Positions 1-11,890 of a stretch of 64,000 nucleotides of DNA are shown here, piece by piece (positions within the stretch are counted from its first letter, which is position 1; each line of letters starts with the position of its first letter). A model generated the notes under the pieces. That model made no database searches, was not told the origin of the DNA, and was given only the letters and a program-made list of their open reading frames with translations. The stretch is taken from the NCBI RefSeq assembly GCF_900637195.1, contig NZ_LR134356.1, positions 3,100,001 to 3,164,000 of the forward strand. The letters are read 5' to 3'. Both the position numbers and the translations under genes were made by a program. The stretch comes from Mycolicibacterium aurum. Its GTDB lineage: Bacteria > Actinomycetota > Actinomycetes > Mycobacteriales > Mycobacteriaceae.

Positions 1-195
1 GACGACGAGCTGACGCACCGGTGCGGTGTGCCAGTCCAGGGTGCCGCCCGTCGCGGTCTCTTCGACCGTGACGTGCGTGGCGCCCATGGCCGTCGACACC
101 AGGTCGGCGTTACGGCCTTCCGTCATTTCGAGCCGGCCGGTCTGGACATGGGATTCGTCGTCGGTGCCGGTCCACAATCTGACACAACGGATCAT
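1..195 (-). CDS. Cupin-domain small protein, N-terminal part (runs off left edge)
   Basis: Reading leftwards from an ATG at 195 gives 65 uninterrupted codons to the window edge, starting MIRCVRLWTG and continuing through a segment with TATGGTLDWHTAPVRQLVV. This resembles the N-terminal half of small single-domain cupins common in actinobacteria (about 110-120 residues in full), where a WH-x-APVRQ segment leads into the first beta strands of the barrel. The metal-binding histidines of the barrel lie outside the window, so no reaction can be named. It is transcribed divergently from the TetR gene, with 112 bases between the start codons, so it may be a target of that regulator. Confidence 0.7.
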   Translation of the reverse strand, partial: MIRCVRLWTGTDDESHVQTGRLEMTEGRNADLVSTAMGATHVTVEETATGGTLDWHTAPVRQLVV

Positions 196-244
196 GAGCG
201 TCACCGTAGTCGGCCGACGGGACGCCGGTCACACCGTGCAATCG

Positions 245-265
245 AGGTGTCTTAGATTACCTAAG
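245..265. promoter_or_regulatory. Inverted repeat in divergent promoter region, candidate TetR operator
   Basis: The gap between the divergent cupin and TetR genes holds CTTAG (251-255), five bases, then CTAAG (261-265), a perfect inverted repeat; an overlapping pair AGGT (245-248) and ACCT (259-262) is also present. It is 43 bases upstream of the TetR start codon, a usual place for an autoregulatory site. Assignment to the neighbouring regulator is inference. Confidence 0.4.
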
Positions 266-307
266 CTTTCGTGGACAACTGTAAATGAAGTCTTCTAGCC
301 TGTAGCC

Positions 308-895
308 ATGTCCGACCGCGGCCGCAGCGCCGACCCCCGCGCCGAGCGGGTGCGTACCCGCCTCCGCGAGGCTGCCTTCGCCCTGGCACACGAGCATGCC
401 GTCGACGAAATCACCGTCGGCGACCTCGTCACCCGGGCCGAGGTCAGCAGGCAGGTGTTCTACCGGCACTTCCGCGACCGCGACGACGCTGTCACCGCAG
501 CCTTCAGCGACGCGTTCGACCGAGCGGTCGCCGGCGCTGACGGTGCCGACGCCCGCACCCGCGTCCTGGAACTGTTCGCCTTCGCTGACCGGCATCCGTC
601 GATGTGTCGCAACATCGTCCCGAGCACCGTCAACCACCACGTGCTGACGATGTATCGCGACGCGCTGATGGCCCCGTGCCGGCAGATCGCCGCCGAGGGC
701 ATGGCGGTGCTCGACAGCATCGCCCCCCTACCTGCAGACGCCGTCAGCAGATTCCTGGTGGGCGGATTCATGGAGGTCCTGCGCTCCTGGATGGAGGACC
801 CGCACGCCTCCGACCTGCATTCCCGTGTGCGAGCGGCGCTCCACACCGTCGACGTGCTCCTCGGCATCACCCAGAAAGGATCCACTCGTGGGTAG
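308..895 (+). CDS. TetR/AcrR-family transcriptional regulator
   Basis: A 195-residue protein with the standard TetR layout: an N-terminal helix-turn-helix at about residues 15-60, with the recognition helix segment VSRQVFYRHFRDRDD, followed by an all-helical ligand-binding and dimerisation domain. The ligand cannot be deduced. The stop codon overlaps the GTG start of a membrane protein, so the two are almost certainly cotranscribed, and the usual logic would be that the regulator represses an exporter-like partner and itself. A small inverted repeat 43 bases upstream is the best operator candidate. The ATG at 308 is chosen because the DNA-binding domain begins at the normal distance from it. 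Confidence 0.9.
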   Translation: MSDRGRSADPRAERVRTRLREAAFALAHEHAVDEITVGDLVTRAEVSRQVFYRHFRDRDDAVTAAFSDAFDRAVAGADGADARTRVLELFAFADRHPSMCRNIVPSTVNHHVLTMYRDALMAPCRQIAAEGMAVLDSIAPLPADAVSRFLVGGFMEVLRSWMEDPHASDLHSRVRAALHTVDVLLGITQKGSTRG

Positions 896-1949
896 ACACC
901 ACACCCCTGACCTCGCCGGCATCCGCAATCGCTCCGCGATCCGCACGACGGTGCTCGCCCTGGCCGGGCTGACCGTGTTCGTGATCGCGATGGTGGCCAG
1001 CTACTCGGGCGCGTTCGCCAAACCGGCACTGCACCACATGACCGTCGCGGTGGCGGCTCCGCAGCAGATCGTCGACGGCCTCCGGGACCAGAATGCGTTG
1101 TCCGTCAACGCCGTCGGTGATGCGGCGGCGGCCAGGGCGCAGGTCTATGAACGCACGGCCGACACCGCCTTCGCCGTCACGCCCGATCGCCAGATGACCA
1201 TCTACGTGGCCGGCGGCGGTGGCCACAGTGTCGCGGCGGCCGCCGAGGTGGTCGGCCGGGCGACGGCCGAGCGGGCCGGCCTGACGCCGACCGTCGAGGA
1301 CGTCGCACCGACGTCGGCCGGTGACCCGTCGGGCACCGTCGAGTTCTACGCCGTCATCTTCATCTCCATCGGCGCGTCACTGGGTGCGGCCCTGCTCGGC
1401 CGCCTGATGGGGACGGTGCGCACCCCGTCCACGCTGGCCCTGCGCACCGTGTCGCTGGCCGTTTTCTCCGCGGTGCTCGCCGGCGTCGTCACCGTCTACG
1501 TCGGGCCGGTGCTCGACGCGCTCACCGGCCACCCCCTGCAGGTGTTCGCCGTGCTGTGGCTCTACGCGATGGCCGTCGGAGGAGCCGTCACCGGGGTCGC
1601 CGCCGCGTTCGGCACCCTGGCCTCGGTGCTGCTCGGCCTGTTCCTCGTCGTGGTCGGCAATGCGGCGGCCGCAGGTCCGGTCGGCAGGCCGCTGCTGTCG
1701 GGCTTCTACTCGACGTTCAGCACGATCGTGCCGCAGGGATCCGGGGTGTCGCTGCTGCGCAGCATCTCCTACTTCGATGGCCACGGCGCCGTCACGCCGT
1801 TGGTCACGCTGGCCATCTGGGCCGCGGCAGGGTGTTGTCTGGCAGTCCTCGCCACCGCTGCCCGGGTGAATTATCGTGCCCTCTATGAACGCCGCGCCGG
1901 GGGGTACCGAGCCTTACTACGACCTCGGCTCCTACCATCGGCCGACTGA
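888..1949 (+). CDS. ABC-2-permease-like multispanning membrane protein
   Basis: About 353 residues from the GTG at 888, which has AGAAAGGA seven bases upstream and overlaps the end of the TetR gene. One transmembrane helix near residues 20-42 is followed by an extracytoplasmic stretch of roughly 120 residues and then about six helices in the C-terminal half, beginning near FYAVIFISIGASLGAALLG. This one-helix, outer-domain, six-helix shape is that of ABC-2/YhgE-Pip-like membrane proteins thought to export small molecules or lipids. No ATPase gene is adjacent, so it either borrows one or is not a true ABC permease. Its last 65 bases overlap the TPR gene in another frame. Confidence 0.65.
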   Translation: MGRHHTPDLAGIRNRSAIRTTVLALAGLTVFVIAMVASYSGAFAKPALHHMTVAVAAPQQIVDGLRDQNALSVNAVGDAAAARAQVYERTADTAFAVTPDRQMTIYVAGGGGHSVAAAAEVVGRATAERAGLTPTVEDVAPTSAGDPSGTVEFYAVIFISIGASLGAALLGRLMGTVRTPSTLALRTVSLAVFSAVLAGVVTVYVGPVLDALTGHPLQVFAVLWLYAMAVGGAVTGVAAAFGTLASVLLGLFLVVVGNAAAAGPVGRPLLSGFYSTFSTIVPQGSGVSLLRSISYFDGHGAVTPLVTLAIWAAAGCCLAVLATAARVNYRALYERRAGGYRALLRPRLLPSAD

Positions 1950-3564
1950 CACTCCCTCTGCCGAGGCGCAGGTGTGGTTCGACCGGGGCATGGTGTGGTC
2001 CTACGCCTTCAACCATGAAGAGGCGATCCACTGTTTCGACCGCGCACTGGAACTCGACGCCGATTTCGCGCTGGCGCGGTGGGGCGTGGCCTATGCGATC
2101 GGACCGAACTACAACAAGGGCTGGGAGGCGTTCGACCCTGTCGACCTCGCCGCGTCGCTGGCCCGGGCGCGCAAAGAACTCGGGCTGGCAGCCACCGGAC
2201 GGGCCTCCGCCGTCGAGCGCGGGTTGATCGCGGCGCTCACCGAGCGCTTCCCCACTGACGACGCCGACGACGCCGACGCCCTGCAGGCCGGCCACTCGGC
2301 CTATGCCGACGCGATGTATGCACTGGCGCAGGACTATCCCGATGACGTGGACGTGGCGGCCTTGGCCGCCGACGCGCTGGTGAATGTCACCGCATGGGCG
2401 TTGTGGGACAGTCGAACCGGAGAACCCGCGCCGGGCTCACGGGTGGTCGAGGCCAAGCGGATCATGGACGACGCGCTGGCCACCGCCGCTGGACGGACAC
2501 ACCCCGGAGTTCTGCACATCTACCTGCACACCATGGAGATGTCGACGACACCCCAGGAGGCGCTCCCCGCTGCGGACCTCCTGCGTGGACTGGTGCCCGA
2601 CGCCGGGCACCTCCAGCACATGCCCAGCCACATCGACGTACTGTGCGGCAACTACCACGACTCGGTGGTGGCCAATCTTGCGGCGGTCGACGTGGATCGG
2701 CGCTTCGTCGAGCACCAGGGCGCGCTGAACTTCTATTCGCTCTACCGCGCGCACAATCTGCATTTCGTCGTGTATTCGGCCATGTTCGAGGCCAATTCGG
2801 CAGTCGCGCTGCAGGCGGCCGACGATCTCGCGGACCAACTCACCCCGGAGTTGCTGGCCATCGAGTCACCGCCGATGGCCGATTGGCTGGAGGCGTTCGT
2901 GCCGCTGCGGGTCCACGTGCTGATCCGCTTCGGCCGCTGGGCCGAACTGATCGACACCACGTTGCCCGACGATCCTGAGCTGTACTGCACGACCACCGCG
3001 ACCATCCACTACGGGCGTGGGGTGGCCCACGCGGCAAGCGGTCATCTCGATCGGGCCGAGGCGGAGCGCGAGCTCTTCACGGCGGCGTACGCGCGGATCC
3101 CCGACAGCCGGTATCTGTTCAACAACACCAGCCGCGACATCCTGGCCGTCGGCGCCGAGATGCTGGACGGCGAAATCGATTACCGCGCTGGTCGATTCGA
3201 CGATGCGTTCATGCACCTGCGGCGCGCTGTCGAACTCGACGACAACCTGCCCTACGACGAACCGTGGGGGTGGATGCAGCCGACCCGGCATGCGCTCGGC
3301 GCGCTGCTGCTCGAACAGGGTCACGTCGACGAGGCCGCCCGGGTGTACGCCGCCGATCTCGGGTTGGACCCGACCCTGAGCCGGCCCTGCCAGCATCCCG
3401 GCAACGTGTGGAGTCTGCACGGGTATCACGAGTGCCTGACCAGGTTGGGGCGCGACGCCGAGGCGGTGATCATCGGCAGGCAGCTCGAACTCGCCTCGGC
3501 GCGAGCCGATGTACCCATCGTGGCGTCGTGCGCGTGCCGGCTGCAGAACCAGTGCTGCGGGTGA
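1885..3564 (+). CDS. Tetratricopeptide-repeat protein
   Basis: A 559-residue soluble protein. TPR-type helices are visible at both ends: near residues 25-70 (YAFNHEEAIHCFDRALELD) and around 380-500 (paired helices with GRFDDAFMHLRRAVELDD and LLEQGHVDEAARVYAADLG). The middle third, with HTHPGVLHIYLHTMEMS-type helices, is conserved in bacterial TPR proteins of this length but has no known activity. The C-terminus is cysteine rich, with four Cys in the last eleven residues (CAC...QCC), which is odd and could bind a metal. The ATG at 1885 is preferred over the GTG at 1876; either way the gene overlaps the preceding membrane-protein gene by about 65-74 bases. Role unknown. Confidence 0.85.
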   Translation: MNAAPGGTEPYYDLGSYHRPTDTPSAEAQVWFDRGMVWSYAFNHEEAIHCFDRALELDADFALARWGVAYAIGPNYNKGWEAFDPVDLAASLARARKELGLAATGRASAVERGLIAALTERFPTDDADDADALQAGHSAYADAMYALAQDYPDDVDVAALAADALVNVTAWALWDSRTGEPAPGSRVVEAKRIMDDALATAAGRTHPGVLHIYLHTMEMSTTPQEALPAADLLRGLVPDAGHLQHMPSHIDVLCGNYHDSVVANLAAVDVDRRFVEHQGALNFYSLYRAHNLHFVVYSAMFEANSAVALQAADDLADQLTPELLAIESPPMADWLEAFVPLRVHVLIRFGRWAELIDTTLPDDPELYCTTTATIHYGRGVAHAASGHLDRAEAERELFTAAYARIPDSRYLFNNTSRDILAVGAEMLDGEIDYRAGRFDDAFMHLRRAVELDDNLPYDEPWGWMQPTRHALGALLLEQGHVDEAARVYAADLGLDPTLSRPCQHPGNVWSLHGYHECLTRLGRDAEAVIIGRQLELASARADVPIVASCACRLQNQCCG

Positions 3565-4046
3565 CCGTGACGCTCACCGATGACGACCTCAGGTTCCTGC
3601 GTCGATGCGTCGACCTCGCCCGCGCCGCGCTGCAGGGCGGTGACGAGCCGTTCGGCTCGCTGTTGGTCGACCACGACGGCGCCGTACGCTTCGAGGACCA
3701 CAACCGGGTCAAAGACGGTGACGCCACCCGCCACCCCGAGTTCGCCATCGCGCGCTGGGCCGTCGAGAACATGACACCCGCGGAGCGGGCCCGCTGCACC
3801 GTCTACACCTCCGGCGAGCACTGCCCGATGTGTGCCGCCGCGCACGCCTGGGTAGGCCTGGGACGTGTCGTCTACGCCGCGTCGTCAGCCCAGCTCACGC
3901 AGTGGCTGGCGGAGTGGAACGCCCCGCCTCCTCCGGTTGCCGGCCTGCCCATCCCGACCGTCGCCCCCGGCGTCACCGTCGCCGGACCCGCAGCCGGCCT
4001 GACAGAAGAGATGAAAACCTTGTACGCACAGGCGTTTCGACCGTGA
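3561..4046 (+). CDS. Cytidine/guanine-deaminase-fold nucleoside deaminase
   Basis: A 161-residue protein of the zinc-dependent deaminase fold. The first zinc/catalytic motif reads HPE (canonical H[AP]E) near residue 58, and the second reads SGEHCPMCAAA, giving the two cysteines of the PCxxC motif with His in place of the usual Pro. Family members hydrolytically deaminate guanine, cytosine or related bases; the substrate cannot be fixed here. The GTG at 3561 makes a four-base GTGA overlap with the TPR stop; GTG codons at 3552 and 3567 are alternatives. Its own end overlaps the glycosidase start in the same way, so the three genes are translationally coupled. Confidence 0.85.
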   Translation: MTVTLTDDDLRFLRRCVDLARAALQGGDEPFGSLLVDHDGAVRFEDHNRVKDGDATRHPEFAIARWAVENMTPAERARCTVYTSGEHCPMCAAAHAWVGLGRVVYAASSAQLTQWLAEWNAPPPPVAGLPIPTVAPGVTVAGPAAGLTEEMKTLYAQAFRP

Positions 4047-5359
4047 CCGAGCAGGTGGCGGAACCAGACTGGGTCGAGCATGTCATCTGGTGGCAGATCT
4101 ACCCGCTGGGCTTCGTCGGAGCCCACCCCGCAGATCCCGCACCGGGCGCAGACGAGCACCGCTTCCGCCGGGTCGCCGACTGGCTGGATTACGCCGTCGA
4201 ACTCGGCGCGTCAGGGTTGGCGCTCGGGCCGGTGTTCGAGTCGCGAACCCACGGTTACGACACCACCGATCATTACCGCATCGACCCCAGGCTCGGCGAC
4301 GACGGCGACTTCGACCATGTGGTGGCAGCGGCTCACGACCGAGGGCTGCGGGTTCTGCTCGACGGGGTGTTCAACCACGTCGGGACGGACTTTCCGCGGT
4401 ACCGCGACGCGGTGGCCGGCGGCGACAGGTCGTGGTTCCGTGGGCGCGGCGACGAGTTCGCCACCTTCGAGGGCCACGACGGCCTGATCGCGCTCAACCA
4501 TCGCAACGACGAGGTCATCGACTACACCGTCGACGTGATGAGCCACTGGCTCGCCCGGGGCGCCGACGGGTGGCGACTGGATGCCGCCTATGCCGTCCCC
4601 GACAGGTTCTGGGCGCAGGTCCTGCCCCGGGTGCGGGCGAACCACCCGGATGCGTGGTTCGTGGGCGAGGTCATCCACGGGGACTACCAGGCGAGGGTTA
4701 AGGACTCCGGGTTCGATTCGATCACCCAGTACGAGCTGTGGAAGGCCATCTGGAGCAGCCTCAACGACGGTAACTTCCACGAACTCGACTGGGCGCTGAC
4801 GCGGCACAACGAATTCCTCGACACCTTCGTGCCACTGACCTTCATCGGCAACCACGACGTCACCCGCATCGCCAGCCAGCTGAGCGACGCCGAGCATGTC
4901 GACCACGCTCTGGTACTGCTGCTCACCACCGGAGGGACGCCGAGCATCTACGCGGGCGACGAGGTCGCCTACCGCGGCGTGAAAGAAGAGCGGTTCGGCG
5001 GTGACGACGCGGTGCGGCCCGAATTCCAGTCACCGTTCGAGGGAGTGGGCGAGCACGGACATCAGGTGTTCCGGACCCACCAGCACCTGATCGGGGTGCG
5101 GCGCAGGCATCCGTGGCTGCACACCGCGAGGACGACACCGCTGTCGGTGACCAACCGCGGATACGTTTACACCACACGCAACGGCGACGACGCTCTCGTC
5201 GTCGCCCTCAACATCGACGACGAGCCGATGCCGCTGTCGCTGACCGGCCTCGGGGTGGAACGCGCGGTCGTCGTCGCCGGTTCCGGAGCGCCCCCCGCCG
5301 ACGAGGTGTCCGACACCGTCGTGCCGGCGAACGGCTGGCTGATCCTGGCGCCGCGCTGA
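4043..5359 (+). CDS. GH13 alpha-amylase-family glycosidase
   Basis: About 438 residues from a GTG that overlaps the deaminase stop by four bases. The (beta/alpha)8 barrel motifs of family GH13 are in order: LLDGVFNHVG (region I), DGWRLDAAY with the nucleophile Asp (region II), WFVGEVIHG with the acid/base Glu (region III) and FIGNHDVTR with the stabilising Asp (region IV). A short C-terminal beta domain follows. There is no signal peptide, so it should act inside the cell on alpha-glucans or maltodextrins such as glycogen breakdown products. The length is on the short side for the family, without large N-terminal carbohydrate-binding domains. The exact substrate is not determinable. Confidence 0.9.
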   Translation: MTEQVAEPDWVEHVIWWQIYPLGFVGAHPADPAPGADEHRFRRVADWLDYAVELGASGLALGPVFESRTHGYDTTDHYRIDPRLGDDGDFDHVVAAAHDRGLRVLLDGVFNHVGTDFPRYRDAVAGGDRSWFRGRGDEFATFEGHDGLIALNHRNDEVIDYTVDVMSHWLARGADGWRLDAAYAVPDRFWAQVLPRVRANHPDAWFVGEVIHGDYQARVKDSGFDSITQYELWKAIWSSLNDGNFHELDWALTRHNEFLDTFVPLTFIGNHDVTRIASQLSDAEHVDHALVLLLTTGGTPSIYAGDEVAYRGVKEERFGGDDAVRPEFQSPFEGVGEHGHQVFRTHQHLIGVRRRHPWLHTARTTPLSVTNRGYVYTTRNGDDALVVALNIDDEPMPLSLTGLGVERAVVVAGSGAPPADEVSDTVVPANGWLILAPR

Positions 5360-5363
5360 GCGG

Positions 5364-5807
5364 TCAGTCCAGCAGGTCCAGCGTGGCGGGATCCTCGCCG
5401 TCGTAGAAGGCCGCCAGCACCTCACCGAACACCGTCTCCTGCCCGGCCCTGGCGAACAACGTCATCGACGACCGCACCTTCAGATCGTCGGGATAGCCGA
5501 GTATGTCGGTGGCGGAGCGATCCGCATGCGTGGCGAGGACGCCTGCGCACTCCACCAGGCGTGGCCCCAGCACGGGATGCCGCAGGTACGCCCGAGCCTC
5601 GTCGAGCGAGGAGATGCCGTACCGCTGCGCGGTCGCGCTGCGGCCCAGCCCGCGCAGCTGCGGAAAGATGAACCAGATCCAGTGAGTTCGCTTGGCGCCC
5701 GCGCGCAGCTCCGCAAGCGCCGTCGCATAGACCCCCTCCTGTGCCGCGACAAAGCGTGCGAGGTCGAAGGGATCGTCATCGGCGGAAGCAGATCTGTCGG
5801 AGGTCAT
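5364..5807 (-). CDS. DUF1810-family protein
   Basis: A 147-residue protein with the DUF1810 hallmarks: an N-terminal YATALAELRAGAKRTHWIW segment with IFPQLRGLG, a middle PVLGPRL element and a C-terminal helix. The family, sometimes labelled calpastatin-like in databases, is widespread and without a settled biochemical role. The gene is convergent with the GH13 gene, four bases apart at the stop codons, so the two probably lack a dedicated terminator between them. The start is the first ATG of the conserved frame; the first dozen residues are acidic and variable. Confidence 0.85.
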   Translation of the reverse strand: MTSDRSASADDDPFDLARFVAAQEGVYATALAELRAGAKRTHWIWFIFPQLRGLGRSATAQRYGISSLDEARAYLRHPVLGPRLVECAGVLATHADRSATDILGYPDDLKVRSSMTLFARAGQETVFGEVLAAFYDGEDPATLDLLD

Positions 5808-7111
<1,304 letters not shown>

Positions 7112-7128
7112 CGCACCACCCACACCAC

Positions 7129-7165
7129 AGAGAGCCTGCCGCTTCCCCCGAGCGGCAGGCTCTCT
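7129..7165. terminator. Strong hairpin between convergent fbpC and SDR genes
   Basis: A perfect 15-base-pair stem, AGAGAGCCTGCCGCT (7129-7143) with its complement at 7151-7165 and a seven-base loop. It starts 17 bases after the fbpC stop and ends 21 bases before the end of the convergent SDR gene, so it can serve both directions. No long U run follows, as is common in mycobacteria. Confidence 0.85.
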
Positions 7166-7186
7166 GCTGTGTCGTGGACTCGGCCG

Positions 7187-7948
7187 TCAGCCCTGAACAG
7201 TCGGGCGGATGGTCATGTCGCCGATCTCGACGTCGTGTGGCTGCTCGATCGCGAACACGATCGCACGGGCCACCGCCTCGGGGGCGAGACCGAAAGTGTC
7301 CATGCTGGAGCGGATCTGCGCACGCAGCTCGGGGTTCGAGATGGAACCGTCGAGCTCGGTGTTGACGAAGCCGGGCGAGATCGATGTGGTGCGTATGACG
7401 CCGTCGGTCGATTCCTGCCGCAACGCTTCCATGACGGTGCGAACGGCGTTCTTGGTCGCCGCGTACACGCCCATGTCCGGCACGATCTTGAGCCCGGCGG
7501 TGGACACCGTCGTCACGAAGTGCCCGCGTTCCTGACGCCGGAACACCGGTGTGGCCGCGGCGATGCCGTGCAGCACGCCGCGAAGGTTGACGTCGACCAT
7601 CGACGACCAGCCCGCGAGGTCGCCGTCGACCAGGGGCCCGATTTCGCTCACCCCAGCATTGGAGACCAGCACGTCGAGGCGCCCGAACTCGCCGACGGCC
7701 GTGTCGACCAACCTCACGAGATCCTCGGCCCGTGTCACGTCCGTGGTCACCGTCGCCACCTGCGCGCCGCCGGCCCGGATGTCGTCGGCAAGCGCCTCGA
7801 GGCGATCGGTACGGCGAGCCCCGAGCACCACCCGCGCGCCCCGCGCGGCCAGCAACCGCGCCGTGGCCTCCCCGATGCCGCTGCTGGCGCCGGTGATCGC
7901 AACCACTCGGCCTCGGACAGGATCGTCGAACTGCGCTGATGCACCCAT
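7187..7948 (-). CDS. Short-chain dehydrogenase/reductase (classical)
   Basis: A 253-residue Rossmann-fold oxidoreductase. The cofactor motif TGASSGIG lies near residue 20, ARRTDR just after strand 2 suggests NADP preference, VSNAGVSE matches the NAG structural motif, and the catalytic Ser...Tyr-x-x-x-Lys is present as STAG...VYAATK. The C-terminus ends in the TIRPTVQG type seen in many actinobacterial members. The substrate is unknown. The ATG at 7948 puts the cofactor motif at the usual distance; an extension of the frame upstream has no family similarity. It is divergent from lon, 112 bases apart. Confidence 0.9.
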   Translation of the reverse strand: MGASAQFDDPVRGRVVAITGASSGIGEATARLLAARGARVVLGARRTDRLEALADDIRAGGAQVATVTTDVTRAEDLVRLVDTAVGEFGRLDVLVSNAGVSEIGPLVDGDLAGWSSMVDVNLRGVLHGIAAATPVFRRQERGHFVTTVSTAGLKIVPDMGVYAATKNAVRTVMEALRQESTDGVIRTTSISPGFVNTELDGSISNPELRAQIRSSMDTFGLAPEAVARAIVFAIEQPHDVEIGDMTIRPTVQG

Positions 7949-8028
7949 GAGGGCTACGACCGATCCGACGCGGTCACTATTCCGCCCGCGGCGAAATCTC
8001 AGCGGGAACAAAGGCGGCCGCGACAGGG

Positions 8029-8049
8029 TTGAGCGCATCAGGTTCAACT
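8029..8049. promoter_or_regulatory. HAIR-like inverted repeat ahead of lon
   Basis: GTTGAGC (8029-8035), seven bases, GTTCAAC (8043-8049): arms match in six of seven positions. The spacing and TTGAG/TCAA cores resemble the HspR element (CTTGAGT-N7-ACTCAAG) known upstream of actinobacterial heat-shock genes including lon. The match to the consensus is partial (five and four of seven). It ends 11 bases before the start codon and just before the GGAGG ribosome site (8053-8057). Confidence 0.4.
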
Positions 8050-8060
8050 TTGGAGGATAA

Positions 8061-10391
<2,331 letters not shown>

Positions 10392-10403
10392 CAAGCGAAT
10401 AGC

Positions 10404-10463
10404 GCGAGTAGACGCAAACTCGCACGGTCCCGAGGGATTTCGTGCGAGTTTGTGTCTGTTCGC
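10404..10463. repeat. Long imperfect palindrome between lon and the next gene
   Basis: GCGAGTAGACGCAAACTCGCACG (arm 10404-10426) pairs with 10441-10463 in 20 of 23 positions around a 14-base loop that itself contains TCCCGAGGGA. It follows the lon stop by 12 bases, so it may terminate lon transcripts. The arm resembles the CGTGCGA-TTTGCGTCT palindromes I remember scattered between mycobacterial genes, so it may be a dispersed repeat. Confidence 0.6.
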
Positions 10464-10481
10464 CGAGGAGAAGGGAGCGCC

Positions 10482-11507
10482 ATGCCCAGACGCGGAGAAC
10501 CGCTGCGCAAGCTCGGGTTCCTGACGATCGGCCGCTTCGACGCCGCCGACCCGGGCCCCGGCATCGAGGAGACCCTGCAGACCATCCAGCGGGCCGAAGA
10601 ACTCGGCTACGACAGCGTCTGGCTGCGTGATCGTCATCTGCAGCCCGGGATTTCCTCGCCCGTCGCCATCATGGCCGCAGCCAGCCAGCGGACCAGCCGC
10701 ATCGAGCTGGGCACTGCCGTGATCCCGCTGGGCCTGGAGAACCCGTTCCGCCTGGCCGAGGACCTCGCCACCGTCGACATCATGTCCGGTGGGCGCATCA
10801 ACCCCGGCGTCTCGGTCGGCACACCGATGATGTACGAGCACTACAAGACCGCGTTGTACCCGGAATCTCATGAGCTTCAGGACTTCTCGAAAGAGCGGGT
10901 GCTGCGGCTGCTGCGGCACCTGCGCGGCGAGCCGGTCAGCGACTTCGCGGGCACGGTCGGCATCGAACAGTTCACCGATCACATCCAGCCACACTCCCCC
11001 GGCCTGGCCGACCGCATCTGGTACGGCGGCGGCCTCGACTCGGCGATCTGGGCCGGCCAGCAGGGCATCAACTACCTGACCAGTTCCGTGGTGACAACAG
11101 AAGGTTCCGAGTCGCGCGACTTCGCCACCATCCAGGGCGAGCAGATCGACGCCTTCCGCGCCCACCACCCCCGGCCCGAGCAGGCGCGGGTGTCCCAGGG
11201 GCTCGTCGTCATCCCCACCGACTCGGCCACCGACGACCAGGTCCGCCGTTACCGCGACTACGCCGCGAGCCGCATCGAGCGGACCAAGACCCCGCAGGGC
11301 CCGCGAGGCATGCTCTTCTCACCCGACTATGTCGGTACCTCGGACGAACTCGCCGATCAGCTGTTCGCCCACGCCGGATTCCAGCGCGCCGACGAGGTGG
11401 CGTTCGCGCTGCCGTTCACCTTCGGCGCCGACGACTACGCACAGATCATCACCGACATCGCCGAGAAGCTGGGGCCGACGCTGGGCTGGTCGCCCGCGGG
11501 GCGCTAG
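10482..11507 (+). CDS. Luciferase-like (LLM) F420/FMN-dependent oxidoreductase
   Basis: A 341-residue TIM-barrel protein of the bacterial luciferase-like superfamily. Family elements include KLGFLTIGRFD at the first strand, ELGYDSVWLRDRH, the helix RTSRIELGTAVIP, and DIMSGGRINPGVSVG. In mycobacteria most such proteins use coenzyme F420, but this subgroup has not been tied to a substrate. The ATG at 10482 follows a good ribosome site (GAGGAGAAGGGAG); a GTG at 10452 would start inside the palindrome. The next gene begins nine bases downstream, so it may be cotranscribed with the TfoX-like gene. Confidence 0.85.
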   Translation: MPRRGEPLRKLGFLTIGRFDAADPGPGIEETLQTIQRAEELGYDSVWLRDRHLQPGISSPVAIMAAASQRTSRIELGTAVIPLGLENPFRLAEDLATVDIMSGGRINPGVSVGTPMMYEHYKTALYPESHELQDFSKERVLRLLRHLRGEPVSDFAGTVGIEQFTDHIQPHSPGLADRIWYGGGLDSAIWAGQQGINYLTSSVVTTEGSESRDFATIQGEQIDAFRAHHPRPEQARVSQGLVVIPTDSATDDQVRRYRDYAASRIERTKTPQGPRGMLFSPDYVGTSDELADQLFAHAGFQRADEVAFALPFTFGADDYAQIITDIAEKLGPTLGWSPAGR

Positions 11508-11516
11508 CGTCACGTC

Positions 11517-11855
11517 ATGGCGTACGACACCGAACTCGCCGACCGGATCAGGGAACTGCTGTCCACCGAGCGGGGTGTCGAGGAGAAGACGATGTTCGGC
11601 GGGCTGGCGTTCCTTATCAACGGCAACATGTCGGTCGCCGTCAGCTCGAAGGGTGGCCTCATGGTCCGGGTGCCGCCCGAGGACACCGCCCGCCTGCTCG
11701 ACCGCGACCACGTGGAGCCCATGATCATGTCCGGGCGCGAGACCCGCGGCTGGCTCCGGGTGCAGGCCGAGGGCCTCAGGACCAGGCGACAGCTCTCACC
11801 GTGGGTCACCCGCGGCGTCGAGTACGCCAAGAGCCTGCCCGCCAAACAGCGATAG
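11517..11855 (+). CDS. TfoX N-terminal-domain protein
   Basis: A 112-residue protein consisting of a single TfoX/Sxy N-terminal domain: KTMFGGLAFLINGNM is the diagnostic segment at residues 22-38, followed by a VRV strand and a C-terminal helical part with RGW. In Proteobacteria the full-length protein regulates competence; the stand-alone N-terminal domain is common in actinobacteria with no demonstrated role there. It lies nine bases after the LLM oxidoreductase. No DNA-binding motif is visible. Confidence 0.85.
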   Translation: MAYDTELADRIRELLSTERGVEEKTMFGGLAFLINGNMSVAVSSKGGLMVRVPPEDTARLLDRDHVEPMIMSGRETRGWLRVQAEGLRTRRQLSPWVTRGVEYAKSLPAKQR

Positions 11856-11890
11856 CGATTGGTGCCGCGGACGCAGGGTAGCCCGCTGAG

